64,000 bases of DNA, taken from NCBI RefSeq assembly GCF_001667505.1, contig NZ_LZHZ01000051.1:142885-206884 (forward strand), written 5' to 3'. The translations under genes and the position numbers were made by a program. The first letter of the stretch is position 1. Each line of letters opens with the position of its first letter. The notes beneath the pieces were generated by a model, which worked only from the letters and a program-made list of their open reading frames with translations, was not told the DNA's origin and ran no database searches. Positions 41,660-49,708 of this stretch are shown in pieces. Source of the stretch: Mycobacterium sp. ACS1612 (GTDB lineage: Bacteria > Actinomycetota > Actinomycetes > Mycobacteriales > Mycobacteriaceae).

Positions 41660-43191
41660 CGTCGCCGGACGCCGACGCCGCGCGGCTGGACCTGCGGCTG
41701 GTTCCTGCGGCGCTGACAGGCTGGGCGGTCACCGCTGCCGGGATCCTCTGGGGCGGCCGCGGTTCAATCGTCGTGGTCGTCGTCGCGGTGGCCGCGACGG
41801 CGGTGGCGGGGCGGTGGGGTAGTGGGCGCCGCGCCGCTCAGGTCCGCACTGGAGTCGCGGCCGGAACGGTCGCCGTTGCCGTCGTCGGCGTGGGTTTCGC
41901 CGCGGCGATCGGCATGCGGGTCAACGACCTTCGTCACCACCCCATCGCCGAGCGGTATGGCACGGTCGCCGCCGTCGTCGTGACCCCCAGCGAAACACCT
42001 CGCTCACTCGGCGGCGCGCGCATGATGTTCCGCGGAGAGTTGCAACGGGTCGGAGCCGTCGAAATGTCCGGCCGGGTAGTGGTTTTCGCGAGCACCGTAG
42101 ATTTCGCCGAGCTGACCGCGGGGCGGCCTGCAAGTATTCCGGCCCGCATCGGCAGGCCGACTCGGCGCGACCTGACGGTGGCGGTGCTGTCGTCGACGGG
42201 TGAACCGCGATTGGGCGAGGCCGCGCCGATCGACAAGGTCGCGCACGGGATCCGCGCCGGGTTCGCCGACGCCGCGCGCGTCGTGTTGCCCGCGGACCAG
42301 GCGGCGATGCTGCCGGCACTGGTGCTGGGCGACACGTCGACGCTCAGCCCGCAGACCACCGCGGAGTTCCGCGCGTCGGGGCTGACGCACCTGACCGCCG
42401 TGTCGGGCGCGAACGTGACCATCGTCTGCGGCGCGATGTTGATGACCGCCGCGGTGTTGGGGCCAAGGCTGGCGGTCGCGCTGGCTGCGCTCGGCTTGGT
42501 CGCGTTCGTGATCGTCGTGCAGCCGTCGGCCAGCGTCCTGCGGGCCGCGGTGATGGGCGCGATCACGCTGCTGGCGGTGGTGTCGCACCGACGCAGGCAG
42601 GCCATTCCGGTGCTGTCGGCCAGCGTGCTGATGCTGATGATCGCCGCGCCCGAGTTGGCCGTCGACGTCGGCTTCGCGTTGTCGGTATCGGCTACGGCGG
42701 CGCTGGTCGTCATCGCACCGACGTGGTCGCGGCGCCTGGTCGGGCGGGGCTGGCCGAAGCCGCTGGCCGACGCGGTCAGCGTGGCCGTCGCCGCTCAGCT
42801 TGTCACGGCGCCGCTGGTGGCGGGCATGTCGGGCACCTTCAGCGTGGTGTCGGTGGCCGCCAACCTGGCCGTCGCCGCGGTGATCCCACCGATCACCGTC
42901 GTCGGCACGGCCGCCGCGGCACTGTGCCCGCTGTGGCCGGCCGGGGCGCAACTGTTGATCCGGTTCACCGGCCCGCAGCTGTGGTGGCTGCTGCGGGTCG
43001 CGCACTGGGCGTCGGGCGTTCCTGGCGCGGCGATCGATGTGCCGTCGGGGCTGCCAGGAGTGCTGTGCGTCGCCGTCGCCGGTGTCGCGGCGGTGGTGTC
43101 GTGGCGGTGGCGATGGGTGCGCATCGGCGCGGGAGTGGCCGCGGTGTGCGTGTTGGCGTGGACGGTCTCGGGGGCTGTCGGCTGGACATGA
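41656..43191 (+). CDS. comEC: ComEC/Rec2-type DNA channel
   Basis: The 511-residue protein has about ten membrane segments and the competence domain landmarks: LPALVLGDTSTLSPQTTAEFRASGLTHLTAVSGANV, and VLRAAVMGAITLLAVVSHRR. Unlike Bacillus ComEC (over 700 residues) the C-terminal metallo-beta-lactamase domain is missing, as in the M. tuberculosis protein of about 514 residues. GTG 41656 overlaps the comEA stop (GTGA). It is predicted to pass single-stranded DNA across the membrane. Confidence 0.88.
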   Translation: MTSPDADAARLDLRLVPAALTGWAVTAAGILWGGRGSIVVVVVAVAATAVAGRWGSGRRAAQVRTGVAAGTVAVAVVGVGFAAAIGMRVNDLRHHPIAERYGTVAAVVVTPSETPRSLGGARMMFRGELQRVGAVEMSGRVVVFASTVDFAELTAGRPASIPARIGRPTRRDLTVAVLSSTGEPRLGEAAPIDKVAHGIRAGFADAARVVLPADQAAMLPALVLGDTSTLSPQTTAEFRASGLTHLTAVSGANVTIVCGAMLMTAAVLGPRLAVALAALGLVAFVIVVQPSASVLRAAVMGAITLLAVVSHRRRQAIPVLSASVLMLMIAAPELAVDVGFALSVSATAALVVIAPTWSRRLVGRGWPKPLADAVSVAVAAQLVTAPLVAGMSGTFSVVSVAANLAVAAVIPPITVVGTAAAALCPLWPAGAQLLIRFTGPQLWWLLRVAHWASGVPGAAIDVPSGLPGVLCVAVAGVAAVVSWRWRWVRIGAGVAAVCVLAWTVSGAVGWT

Positions 43192-43203
43192 CACGATTGC
43201 GAG

Positions 43204-44166
43204 GTGAGCGAACCGGTCGCGAATTTGCATCTGGTGTTGGGTGAAGAAGAGCTTCTCGTCGAGCGGGCGGTGGCCGCGGTGCTGCGGCAGGCGCGCAAGC
43301 AGGCGGGCACCGACGACGTCCCGGTGGATCGGTTACGCGCGGGCGAGGTCAGCACCAGCGAACTGGCCGAACTGCTCAGCCCCTCGCTGTTCGCCGACGA
43401 GCGCGTCGTCGTCCTCGAGTCGGCCGCCGAAGCGGGTAAGGAGGCGGTCGCGCTGATCGCTGGCGTCGCGGCCGATCTGCCGCCGGGCACCATGCTGGTC
43501 GTCGTGCATTCTGGTGGCGGTCGCGCGAAAGCGCTGGCGGATCAGCTGAAAAAGCTTGGCGCCCAAGTACATCCATGCGACAAGATCAAGTGGCCGAATG
43601 AGCGCGTCGACTTCGTGCGAAAGGAGTTCCGTGCGCTGAAGGTCAAGGTCAGCGACGACACCGTCACCGCTCTCGTCGAGGCCGTCGGCTCCGATATCCG
43701 CGAATTGGCTTCCGCCTGTTCGCAATTGGCCGCTGACACCGCCGGGCAGATCGACGCGGCCGCGGTGCGTCGCTACCACTCGCGGAAGGCCGAGGTGAAG
43801 GGCTGGGACATCGCAGACAAGGCCGTCGTCGGCGACGTCGCCGGTGCGGCCGAAGCACTGCGGTGGGCGATGATGAGCGGCGAACCGCAAGTGGTGCTCG
43901 CCGACGCACTGGCCGAGGCGGTGCACACCATCGCCAGGGTGGCGCCGCTGTCCGGTGACCCTTACCGGCTGGCCTCCGAACTGGGCATGCCGCCGAAGCG
44001 GGTGCAGAAGGTGCAGAGGCAGGCGCGACGGTGGTCGCGGAGTTCGATCGCCGAGGCCATGCAGTTGGTCGCGGCGTTGAACGCCGACGTCAAGGGCGCG
44101 GCGGCGGACGCCGACTATGCACTGGAGACGGCGGTCAGGAAGGTCGCCGAGTTGGCCGCAGACTAG
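43204..44166 (+). CDS. holA: DNA polymerase III delta subunit
   Basis: The 320-residue protein matches HolA: NLHLVLGEEELLVERAVAAVL at the N-terminus, VVLESAAEAGKEAV, and the C-terminal AAA+ lid/collar region with SRKAEVKGWDIADKAV and ALRWAMMSGEPQVVLADALAEAVHTIARV. It opens the beta clamp as part of the clamp loader. GTG start, 12 bp after comEC, convergent with rpsT, in the same arrangement as M. tuberculosis Rv2413c-Rv2412. Confidence 0.92.
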   Translation: MSEPVANLHLVLGEEELLVERAVAAVLRQARKQAGTDDVPVDRLRAGEVSTSELAELLSPSLFADERVVVLESAAEAGKEAVALIAGVAADLPPGTMLVVVHSGGGRAKALADQLKKLGAQVHPCDKIKWPNERVDFVRKEFRALKVKVSDDTVTALVEAVGSDIRELASACSQLAADTAGQIDAAAVRRYHSRKAEVKGWDIADKAVVGDVAGAAEALRWAMMSGEPQVVLADALAEAVHTIARVAPLSGDPYRLASELGMPPKRVQKVQRQARRWSRSSIAEAMQLVAALNADVKGAAADADYALETAVRKVAELAAD

Positions 44167-44178
44167 CGGCGGACCGAA

Positions 44179-44439
44179 TCAGATCTTGTTGAGCGCGCGG
44201 GCCAGCGCCGACTTGCGGTTGGCCGCCTGGTTCTTGTGGATGACGCCCTTGCTCGCGGCCTTGTCCAGCTTGCGGCTGGTCGACACCAGCAACTCGCCGG
44301 CCTTCTCCTTATCGCCCGCCTCGATGGCCTCGCGGAATCCCCGGACCGCGGTGTGAAGCGACGACTTCACCGACTTGTTGCGCAGTCTGCGGCGCTCATT
44401 GGTGCGATTGCGCTTTTCCTGCGACTTGATGTTGGCCAC
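44179..44439 (-). CDS. rpsT: 30S ribosomal protein S20
   Basis: The 86-residue basic protein starts ANIKSQEKRNRTNERRRLRNK (after a GTG start) and ends ANRKSALARALNKI, as in all actinobacterial S20 proteins. It binds 16S rRNA early in small-subunit assembly. The gene points left between holA and the ATP-grasp gene; its promoter is in the 161-bp divergent gap to 44601. Codon use is the strongly biased pattern of a highly expressed gene. Confidence 0.97.
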   Translation of the reverse strand: MANIKSQEKRNRTNERRRLRNKSVKSSLHTAVRGFREAIEAGDKEKAGELLVSTSRKLDKAASKGVIHKNQAANRKSALARALNKI

Positions 44440-44600
44440 GCGGTAATTCCTTCGAAATCTAGGTTGGGTTACTCAAAGTCCGTTTCGCGCCGCGCCTGAC
44501 GGCGGGCAGCGACTGTTCAGGGTACCAGCGCGCCCCCGAATCTCCCAAAGCGGAGCCGTCTGGCCTGCCGAAACGGCTCACTTGGTGCAGCATGTGATGG

Positions 44601-46232
44601 GTGAGCCTTCGCACCGTCCCAACCGAGACAGCACGGACATCGCGTGGGAACGGGCGGACGCCCAAACGGTACGACGGCATCTTCGACGGCTACAAAAAGG
44701 CCGGCCGCTACTCGCGGGCCTTCGACGAGATGTTCGACGCCGACGGCAACGTGCGCGGCCCGTACAAGGGCATCTTCGCCGAGCTTGCTCCGTCGGACGC
44801 CTCCGAACTGGCCGCCCGCGCCGAGGCGCTCGGCCGTGCATTCATCGACCAGGGCATCACGTTTTCGCTGTCCGGCCAGGAGCGCCCCTTCCCGCTGGAC
44901 CTGGTCCCTCGGGTGATCTCGGCGGCCGAGTGGACGCGCCTCGAGCGGGGCATCACGCAGCGGGTCAAGGCCCTGGAGCATTACCTCGATGACATCTACG
45001 GCGAACAGGAGATCCTGCGCGACGGCGTCATCCCGCGCCGGTTGGTCACCTCCTGCGAGCACTTCCACCGCGAGGCCGCCGGCATCGTGCCGCCCAACGG
45101 TGTGCGCATCCACGTCGCGGGCATCGACCTGATACGCGACGCCAAGGGCGACTTCCGGGTGCTCGAGGACAATCTGCGCTCGCCGTCCGGGGTGTCCTAC
45201 GTGATGGAGAACCGGCGCACGATGGCGCGGGTGTTCCCGAACCTGTTCGCGACGCACCGGGTCCGCGCGGTTGGCGACTATTCGTCGCACCTGCTGCGAG
45301 CGCTGCGCAACGCCGCGGCCAACAACGTCGCCGATCCAACGGTGGTGGTGCTCACCCCGGGCGTCTACAACTCGGCGTACTTCGAGCACTCGCTGCTGGC
45401 CCGCCAGATGGGCGTCGAACTGGTCGAAGGTCGCGATCTGTTCTGCCGCGACAACGCCGTCTACATGCGCACGACCGAAGGCGAGCGGCAGGTCGACGTC
45501 ATCTACCGCCGGATCGACGACGCGTTCCTCGACCCGATGCAGTTCCGGCCCGACTCGGTGCTCGGGGTCGCAGGTCTGCTCAACGCCGCACGCGCGGGCA
45601 ACGTCGTCATTTCCAGTGCGGTCGGCAACGGCGTCGGCGACGACAAGCTGGTCTACACGTATGTGCCGACGATCATCGAGTACTACCTGGGCGAGAAGCC
45701 GCTGCTGGCCAACGTCGACACCTACCGCTGCTGGCTGGACGACGAACGCGCCCAAGTGCTCGACCGCGTCGCCGAACTGGTCATCAAACCGGTGGAGGGT
45801 TCCGGCGGCTACGGCATCGTGTTCGGCCCCGACGCGTCACCCAAGGAGCTGGCCGCGATCAGCAAGAAGATCCGCAGCGATCCGCGCGGCTGGATCGCCC
45901 AGCCGGTCATGCAGCTCTCTACGGTGCCCACCCAGATCGGCGACAAACTGGCACCCCGCCACGTCGATCTGCGGCCGTTCGCCGTCAACGACGGCGACCA
46001 CGTGTGGGTGCTGCCCGGCGGGCTGACCCGGGTCGCGTTGCCGGAGGGGTCGCTGGTGGTGAACTCCAGTCAGGGCGGCGGCTCCAAGGACACCTGGGTG
46101 TTGGCGTCGAGAGCGTCGGTCGCCGACCGTGAACTCGCGGCGGCCGAGGTGGTGCGGTCACTGCCGAAGGCGAAGGCCAAGTCGAAGTCGGACAACGGCG
46201 ACGGCCAGTCACAAGACCAACAGCAGCAGTAG
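44601..46232 (+). CDS. Circularly permuted ATP-grasp protein (Rv2411c-like)
   Basis: The 543-residue protein belongs to the CP-ATPgrasp family. Signature blocks are RYDGIFDGYKKAGRYSRAFDEMFDADG, FRVLEDNLRSPSGVSYVMENR (metal-binding Glu/Asn), and VIKPVEGSGGYGIVFGP, the nucleotide-binding lysine and glycine loop. The last 25 residues are Lys/Gln-rich low complexity (KAKAKSKSDNGDGQSQDQQQQ). It is the first of a conserved three-gene unit with an alpha-E protein and a transglutaminase, predicted to make and process peptide-like bonds, but no substrate is known. GTG start, divergent from rpsT. Confidence 0.9.
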   Translation: MSLRTVPTETARTSRGNGRTPKRYDGIFDGYKKAGRYSRAFDEMFDADGNVRGPYKGIFAELAPSDASELAARAEALGRAFIDQGITFSLSGQERPFPLDLVPRVISAAEWTRLERGITQRVKALEHYLDDIYGEQEILRDGVIPRRLVTSCEHFHREAAGIVPPNGVRIHVAGIDLIRDAKGDFRVLEDNLRSPSGVSYVMENRRTMARVFPNLFATHRVRAVGDYSSHLLRALRNAAANNVADPTVVVLTPGVYNSAYFEHSLLARQMGVELVEGRDLFCRDNAVYMRTTEGERQVDVIYRRIDDAFLDPMQFRPDSVLGVAGLLNAARAGNVVISSAVGNGVGDDKLVYTYVPTIIEYYLGEKPLLANVDTYRCWLDDERAQVLDRVAELVIKPVEGSGGYGIVFGPDASPKELAAISKKIRSDPRGWIAQPVMQLSTVPTQIGDKLAPRHVDLRPFAVNDGDHVWVLPGGLTRVALPEGSLVVNSSQGGGSKDTWVLASRASVADRELAAAEVVRSLPKAKAKSKSDNGDGQSQDQQQQ

Positions 46233-46245
46233 GGGGCGATTTTCG

Positions 46246-47223
46246 ATGTTGGCGCGCAACGCTGAATCGCTGTACTGGATCGGGCGCTACGTCGAACGGG
46301 CCGACGACACCGCTCGCATCCTCGACGTCACGGTGCACCAGTTGCTCGAGGACTCCAGTGTCGACCCGGACCAGGCGTCGCGCACCCTGCTGCGGGTGCT
46401 CGGCATCGAGGCGCCCCAGCAGCAGTTGGACGTCTGGTCGCTGACCGACCTGGTCGCGTTCAGCCGCGACACCGCGGGCGGCTGCTCGATCGTCGAGTCC
46501 ATCTCCGCCGCGCGGGAAAACGCCCGCGGCGCACGCGAAGTCACGTCCACCGAGATCTGGGAGTGCCTGAACACCACCTACAACGCGCTGGCCGAACGTG
46601 AACGCGCTGCCAAACGTCTTGGCCCGCACGAGTTCCTGTCCTACGTCGAGGGTCGCGCCGCCATGTTCGCCGGCCTCGCGGACTCGACGCTGAGCCGTGA
46701 CGACGGGTATCGGTTCATGGTGCTGGGCCGCGCCATCGAACGGGTGGACATGATGGTGCGGCTGCTGCTGTCACGTGTCGGTGACAGCGCGGCATCGCCC
46801 GCGTGGGTCACGCTGCTGCGGTCGGCGGGCGCGCACGACACCTACCTGCGCACCTACCGCGGCGTGATGGACGCCGGCCGCGTCGTCGAATTCGTGCTTC
46901 TCGACCGGCTTTTCCCCCGCTCGATCTTCTACTCGCTGCGGCTGGCCGAACACAGCCTCGACGAACTGCTCAACCGCCCGCACAGCCGGCTCGGCGCCAC
47001 CGCAGAGGCGCAACGACTGCTCGGCCGCGCGCGCAGCGAACTGGAATTCCTGCAGCCGGGTGCGCTGCTCGATTCGCTGGAGAAGCGGCTGGCCGGTCTG
47101 CAGAAGACCTGCCACGACGTCGGAGAGGCGTTGGCCGTGCAGTACTTCCACTCGGCGCCGTGGGTGGCGTGGCATGACGCAGGGCACAACGGAACGCTTG
47201 TCATCGAGGAAGGCGAAGTCTGA
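46246..47223 (+). CDS. Alpha-E domain protein (Rv2410c-like)
   Basis: The 325-residue all-helical protein starts LARNAESLYWIGRYVERADDTARILDVTVHQLL, the N-terminal alpha-E signature, and has HEFLSYVEGRAAMFAGLADSTLSRDDGYRFMVLGRAIERVDMM in the centre, with conserved Glu and Arg residues. Alpha-E proteins occur next to CP-ATPgrasp and transglutaminase genes and are taken to act on the same substrate. It starts 13 bp after the ATP-grasp gene and is followed after one base by the transglutaminase. Confidence 0.88.
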   Translation: MLARNAESLYWIGRYVERADDTARILDVTVHQLLEDSSVDPDQASRTLLRVLGIEAPQQQLDVWSLTDLVAFSRDTAGGCSIVESISAARENARGAREVTSTEIWECLNTTYNALAERERAAKRLGPHEFLSYVEGRAAMFAGLADSTLSRDDGYRFMVLGRAIERVDMMVRLLLSRVGDSAASPAWVTLLRSAGAHDTYLRTYRGVMDAGRVVEFVLLDRLFPRSIFYSLRLAEHSLDELLNRPHSRLGATAEAQRLLGRARSELEFLQPGALLDSLEKRLAGLQKTCHDVGEALAVQYFHSAPWVAWHDAGHNGTLVIEEGEV

Positions 47224-47224
47224 C

Positions 47225-48064
47225 ATGTGGCGACTGCGGGTGGTGCATTCGACGGGATATGCCTACAAGTCGCCGGTGACCGCGTCGTTCAACGAGGCGC
47301 GGCTGACACCGCGGTCCGACAACAGGCAGAACGTCATCCTCAACCGCGTCGAAACCGTCCCTGCCACAAGGTCATACCGGTACGTCGACTACTGGGGCAC
47401 TGCGGTCACCGCGTTCGACCTGCACGCCCCACACACCGAGTTGGAGGTGACGTCGAGTTCGGTGGTCGAGACCGATCGTGGCGACATGCCCGCCGACAAG
47501 GTGAGTTGGGACGACCTGCACTCCGAACCGGTGATCGATCGGTTCGCCGAAGTGCTCAGCCCCACGCACTACACACCCGACAGCAAGCGGATCAGGCGGG
47601 TGGGGGAGCGCATCGCCAAGTACCACGATCCGCAGGAGGCTGTCATCGCCGCGGCCAACTGGGTGAACAGCGAACTGCGATACGTCAAGGGCACCACCGG
47701 GGTGCACTCGTCGGGACTGGACGCGCTGCGCGAAGGCAAGGGCGTGTGTCAGGACTTCGCACATCTGACGCTGATTCTATTGCGCGGCATGGGAATTCCG
47801 TCCCGCTATGTGTCGGGATATCTGCATCCCAAGCGTAAGGCGGTGATCGGGGACACCATCGACGGGCAGAGCCATGCCTGGGTGCAGGCGTGGACCGGCG
47901 GCTGGTGGAACTTCGACCCCACCAACGACAGCGAGATCAACGAGCAATACGTCAGCGTCGGGGTGGGCCGCGACTATTCCGATGTCACCCCGCTCAAAGG
48001 GATCTATTCAGGTGAGGGTTCGACCGACCTCGACGTGGTCGTGGAGATCACGCGCCTGGCCTAG
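47225..48064 (+). CDS. Transglutaminase-like cysteine protease/transferase (Rv2409c-like)
   Basis: The 279-residue protein has an N-terminal beta domain (RVVHSTGYAYKSPVTASFNEARLTP) and a papain-like core with catalytic triad Cys175 (GKGVCQDFAH), His217 (SHAW) and Asp231 (FDPTND). No signal peptide is present. In this conserved unit the enzyme probably hydrolyses or transfers the peptide-like bond made by the ATP-grasp partner. A 14-bp gap after its stop leads to the hairpin that borders the DUF559 cassette. Confidence 0.9.
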   Translation: MWRLRVVHSTGYAYKSPVTASFNEARLTPRSDNRQNVILNRVETVPATRSYRYVDYWGTAVTAFDLHAPHTELEVTSSSVVETDRGDMPADKVSWDDLHSEPVIDRFAEVLSPTHYTPDSKRIRRVGERIAKYHDPQEAVIAAANWVNSELRYVKGTTGVHSSGLDALREGKGVCQDFAHLTLILLRGMGIPSRYVSGYLHPKRKAVIGDTIDGQSHAWVQAWTGGWWNFDPTNDSEINEQYVSVGVGRDYSDVTPLKGIYSGEGSTDLDVVVEITRLA

Positions 48065-48077
48065 CTCCGCTGGCGGC

Positions 48078-48136
48078 GCGAACGTTCCTTACCGCTCGAA
48101 ATTTCGTCAAATTTTCGAGCGGTAAGGAACGTTCGC
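48078..48136. repeat. Left hairpin repeat of the DUF559 cassette
   Basis: Perfect 24-bp arms at 48078-48101 and 48113-48136 (GCGAACGTTCCTTACCGC... and its complement) around an 11-nt loop. It lies 13 bp after the transglutaminase stop and could also terminate that operon. The same sequence recurs at 49034-49090 in opposite loop orientation. Confidence 0.85.
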
Positions 48137-48174
48137 CGTGGGAACGGATCCGACGCGGTTGCCGTCTTACCAGC

Positions 48175-49080
48175 ATGCTTCCATTCATCGGTAGTGAGGC
48201 GCTGGCGGCGGGCATCGTCAATCGCTATCAACTCGCAACCTGTTACGACGCCGTCTATCGCGATGTGTACGTGCCGAAGGCACAGAAGTTGAGTGCAGCG
48301 GATAGAGCCATCGCCGCGTGGCTTTGGTCGAAAAGGCGTGCTACCGCGGCGGGTTTATCCGCTGCGGCCTTACATGGAAGCCGTTGGCTCGACGCTGAAC
48401 TGCCCGCGGAGCTCAATCAAACGCATCGTCACAAGACGAAGGGCATCGTGTTGCACAGCGACGTTCTGAGTGAGGATGAGGTGTGCGCGGTCATGGGTGT
48501 GCCGGCGACCACGCCCGCGCGCACCGCATACGACTTGGGCCGACGGAGCGGACTGACGGCAGCGGTCATCCGGATAGACGCGTTGATGCAAGCCACCGAT
48601 CTCAAGGCAACAGAGATCGAGGCGCTCGCCGAGCGCCATCGCGGCGCGCGTGGCATAGTGCAGTTGCGGGAAGCGACCATGCTGTCAGACACAGGCGCCG
48701 AGTCGCCGCAGGAAACGCGTACCCGCTTGATTTTGACATTCGCGGGCTTGAGACCGAAGCGCACACAGATCGAAGTGTTCGACAGGTTCGGCGAATTCGT
48801 CCATCGCATCGACATGGGCTGGGATGACTGGATGGTCGGTGTCGAGTACGACGGCGCGCAGCATTGGACCGACCCCGACGTTCGCGACAACGACATCGAG
48901 GTGCAGGCAGTGCTCGAGGCGATGGGATGGCGGATCATTCGCGTCAGTGCGGGCATGGTCCGGTACCGACCGAGCACAATCATTGCGCGTACCCGAGCTG
49001 CGTTACATGCCGCTGGTGCGCCGCTGGAGTTGCCGAACGTTCCTTACCGCTCGAAAATTTGGCGAAATTTCGAGCGGTAA
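48175..49080 (+). CDS. DUF559/Vsr-like endonuclease-fold protein with AbiEi-like N-terminus
   Basis: The 301-residue protein has an N-terminal helical region like the AbiEi antitoxin wHTH (NRYQLATCYDAVYRDVYVP, RRATAAGLSAAALHG) and a C-terminal DUF559 nuclease-like domain: Glu176 and Glu180 in ESPQE, Asp213 in HRIDMGWDDW, Glu224 and Asp226 in VEYDGAQHW, and GWRIIRVSAG. The arrangement is that of PD-(D/E)XK/Vsr-type enzymes. Its last residues PNVPYRSKIWRNFER and the stop codon are encoded by the right hairpin repeat, so gene and repeat move or evolve together. Function untested; it is widespread but uncharacterised in mycobacteria. Confidence 0.8.
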   Translation: MLPFIGSEALAAGIVNRYQLATCYDAVYRDVYVPKAQKLSAADRAIAAWLWSKRRATAAGLSAAALHGSRWLDAELPAELNQTHRHKTKGIVLHSDVLSEDEVCAVMGVPATTPARTAYDLGRRSGLTAAVIRIDALMQATDLKATEIEALAERHRGARGIVQLREATMLSDTGAESPQETRTRLILTFAGLRPKRTQIEVFDRFGEFVHRIDMGWDDWMVGVEYDGAQHWTDPDVRDNDIEVQAVLEAMGWRIIRVSAGMVRYRPSTIIARTRAALHAAGAPLELPNVPYRSKIWRNFER

Positions 49081-49090
49081 GGAACGTTCG
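49034..49090. repeat. Right hairpin repeat of the DUF559 cassette
   Basis: Perfect 23-bp arms at 49034-49056 and 49068-49090 around an 11-nt loop. It overlaps the last 47 bases of the DUF559 gene, including its TAA stop. It is followed by a GC-rich near-tandem CGCCCGGGCCAGC repeat (49091-49118) before the MarR gene. Confidence 0.85.
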
Positions 49091-49126
49091 CGCCCGGGCC
49101 AGCAGCGCCCGGGCCAGCCCGCCCGG

Positions 49127-49612
49127 CTAGCGCGAGTTCGCGCGGCCCAGCGTGCGGTAGCCCGGGTGGACGTGCGGCGTCAGGCCCTGCGCTTCGGCGA
49201 CGATCGACAACAGCTCCCGCAACGTGTCGCGCTGTGAGCCGTCGAGCCCCGCGGTCATGATCCGCTCGTGCTGACGACCCAACTCACCGATCTTCGTCAT
49301 CACCTTCTTGCCCGCCGCAGTCAGATACAGCGCGTGCAGGCGACGGTCATCGGGGTTACGTCGCCGCTCGACGTAACCGCGGTCCTCCAGCTCGTCGACA
49401 TACGCGACGACGCGGCTCGGTAACAGGCCCAACTGTGCGCTGAGTGCCTGCTGACTGCGGCCGGGTTCGGATGCGATCGCCCGCAGGATCCCCGCGTGCG
49501 GCGGCGTCAGCTCGATCGAGGCGATCAACTCGGCGAACACCGACGCTGACCGGTGGCCCAGTTGCGACAACAGGAACGCCACCGGGTCACCGTCGGGGGA
49601 AGATGCTGGCAC
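49127..49612 (-). CDS. MarR-family transcriptional regulator
   Basis: The 161-residue MarR protein has the wHTH from about residue 45 (LTPPHAGILRAIASEPGRSQQALSAQLGLLPSRVVAYVDELEDRGYVERRRNPDDRRLHALYLT), with the DDRR wing typical of the family. It is divergent from a membrane-protein gene whose start codon lies in a palindrome, the likely operator. The N- and C-terminal dimer helices are present. The ligand is unknown. Confidence 0.85.
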   Translation of the reverse strand: MPASSPDGDPVAFLLSQLGHRSASVFAELIASIELTPPHAGILRAIASEPGRSQQALSAQLGLLPSRVVAYVDELEDRGYVERRRNPDDRRLHALYLTAAGKKVMTKIGELGRQHERIMTAGLDGSQRDTLRELLSIVAEAQGLTPHVHPGYRTLGRANSR

Positions 49613-49691
49613 GAAGTTGATCGTATCAGCAATGAACGATTTACTAGCCGAATCGATGACAGCCCTTGTCTCGCATCAAGATCAGGCATAC

Positions 49692-49708
49692 CGTTCACAT
49701 TATGAACG
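49692..49708. promoter_or_regulatory. Palindrome over the start codon, probable MarR operator
   Basis: CGTTCA-CATTA-TGAACG is a perfect 6-5-6 inverted repeat whose right arm includes the ATG (49702) of the membrane-protein gene. The half-site ATGAACGAT recurs at 49631-49639, nearer the marR start, so two sites may control both directions. The overlap with the start codon suggests a leaderless message. Confidence 0.55.

Larger units (their letters stand above)
48078..49090. mobile_element. 1-kb DUF559 cassette bounded by inverted hairpin repeats
   Basis: Two nearly identical 57-59-bp hairpin sequences bound one gene. Each is itself palindromic (24- and 23-bp arms), and their 11-nt loops are reverse complements except for one base (TTTCGTCAAAT versus ATTTGGCGAAA), so the two copies are inverted relative to each other, like terminal repeats. 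The unit sits between the conserved transglutaminase gene and a MarR gene. No transposase is inside, so movement would need an outside enzyme or the DUF559 nuclease itself. Target duplications were not identified. Confidence 0.55.

Noticed and set aside
48078..49090. CRISPR array formed by the repeated GAACGTTCCTTACCGC hairpins
   Set aside because: Only two copies, each palindromic and nearly 1 kb apart with a gene between; no regular spacers and no cas genes.
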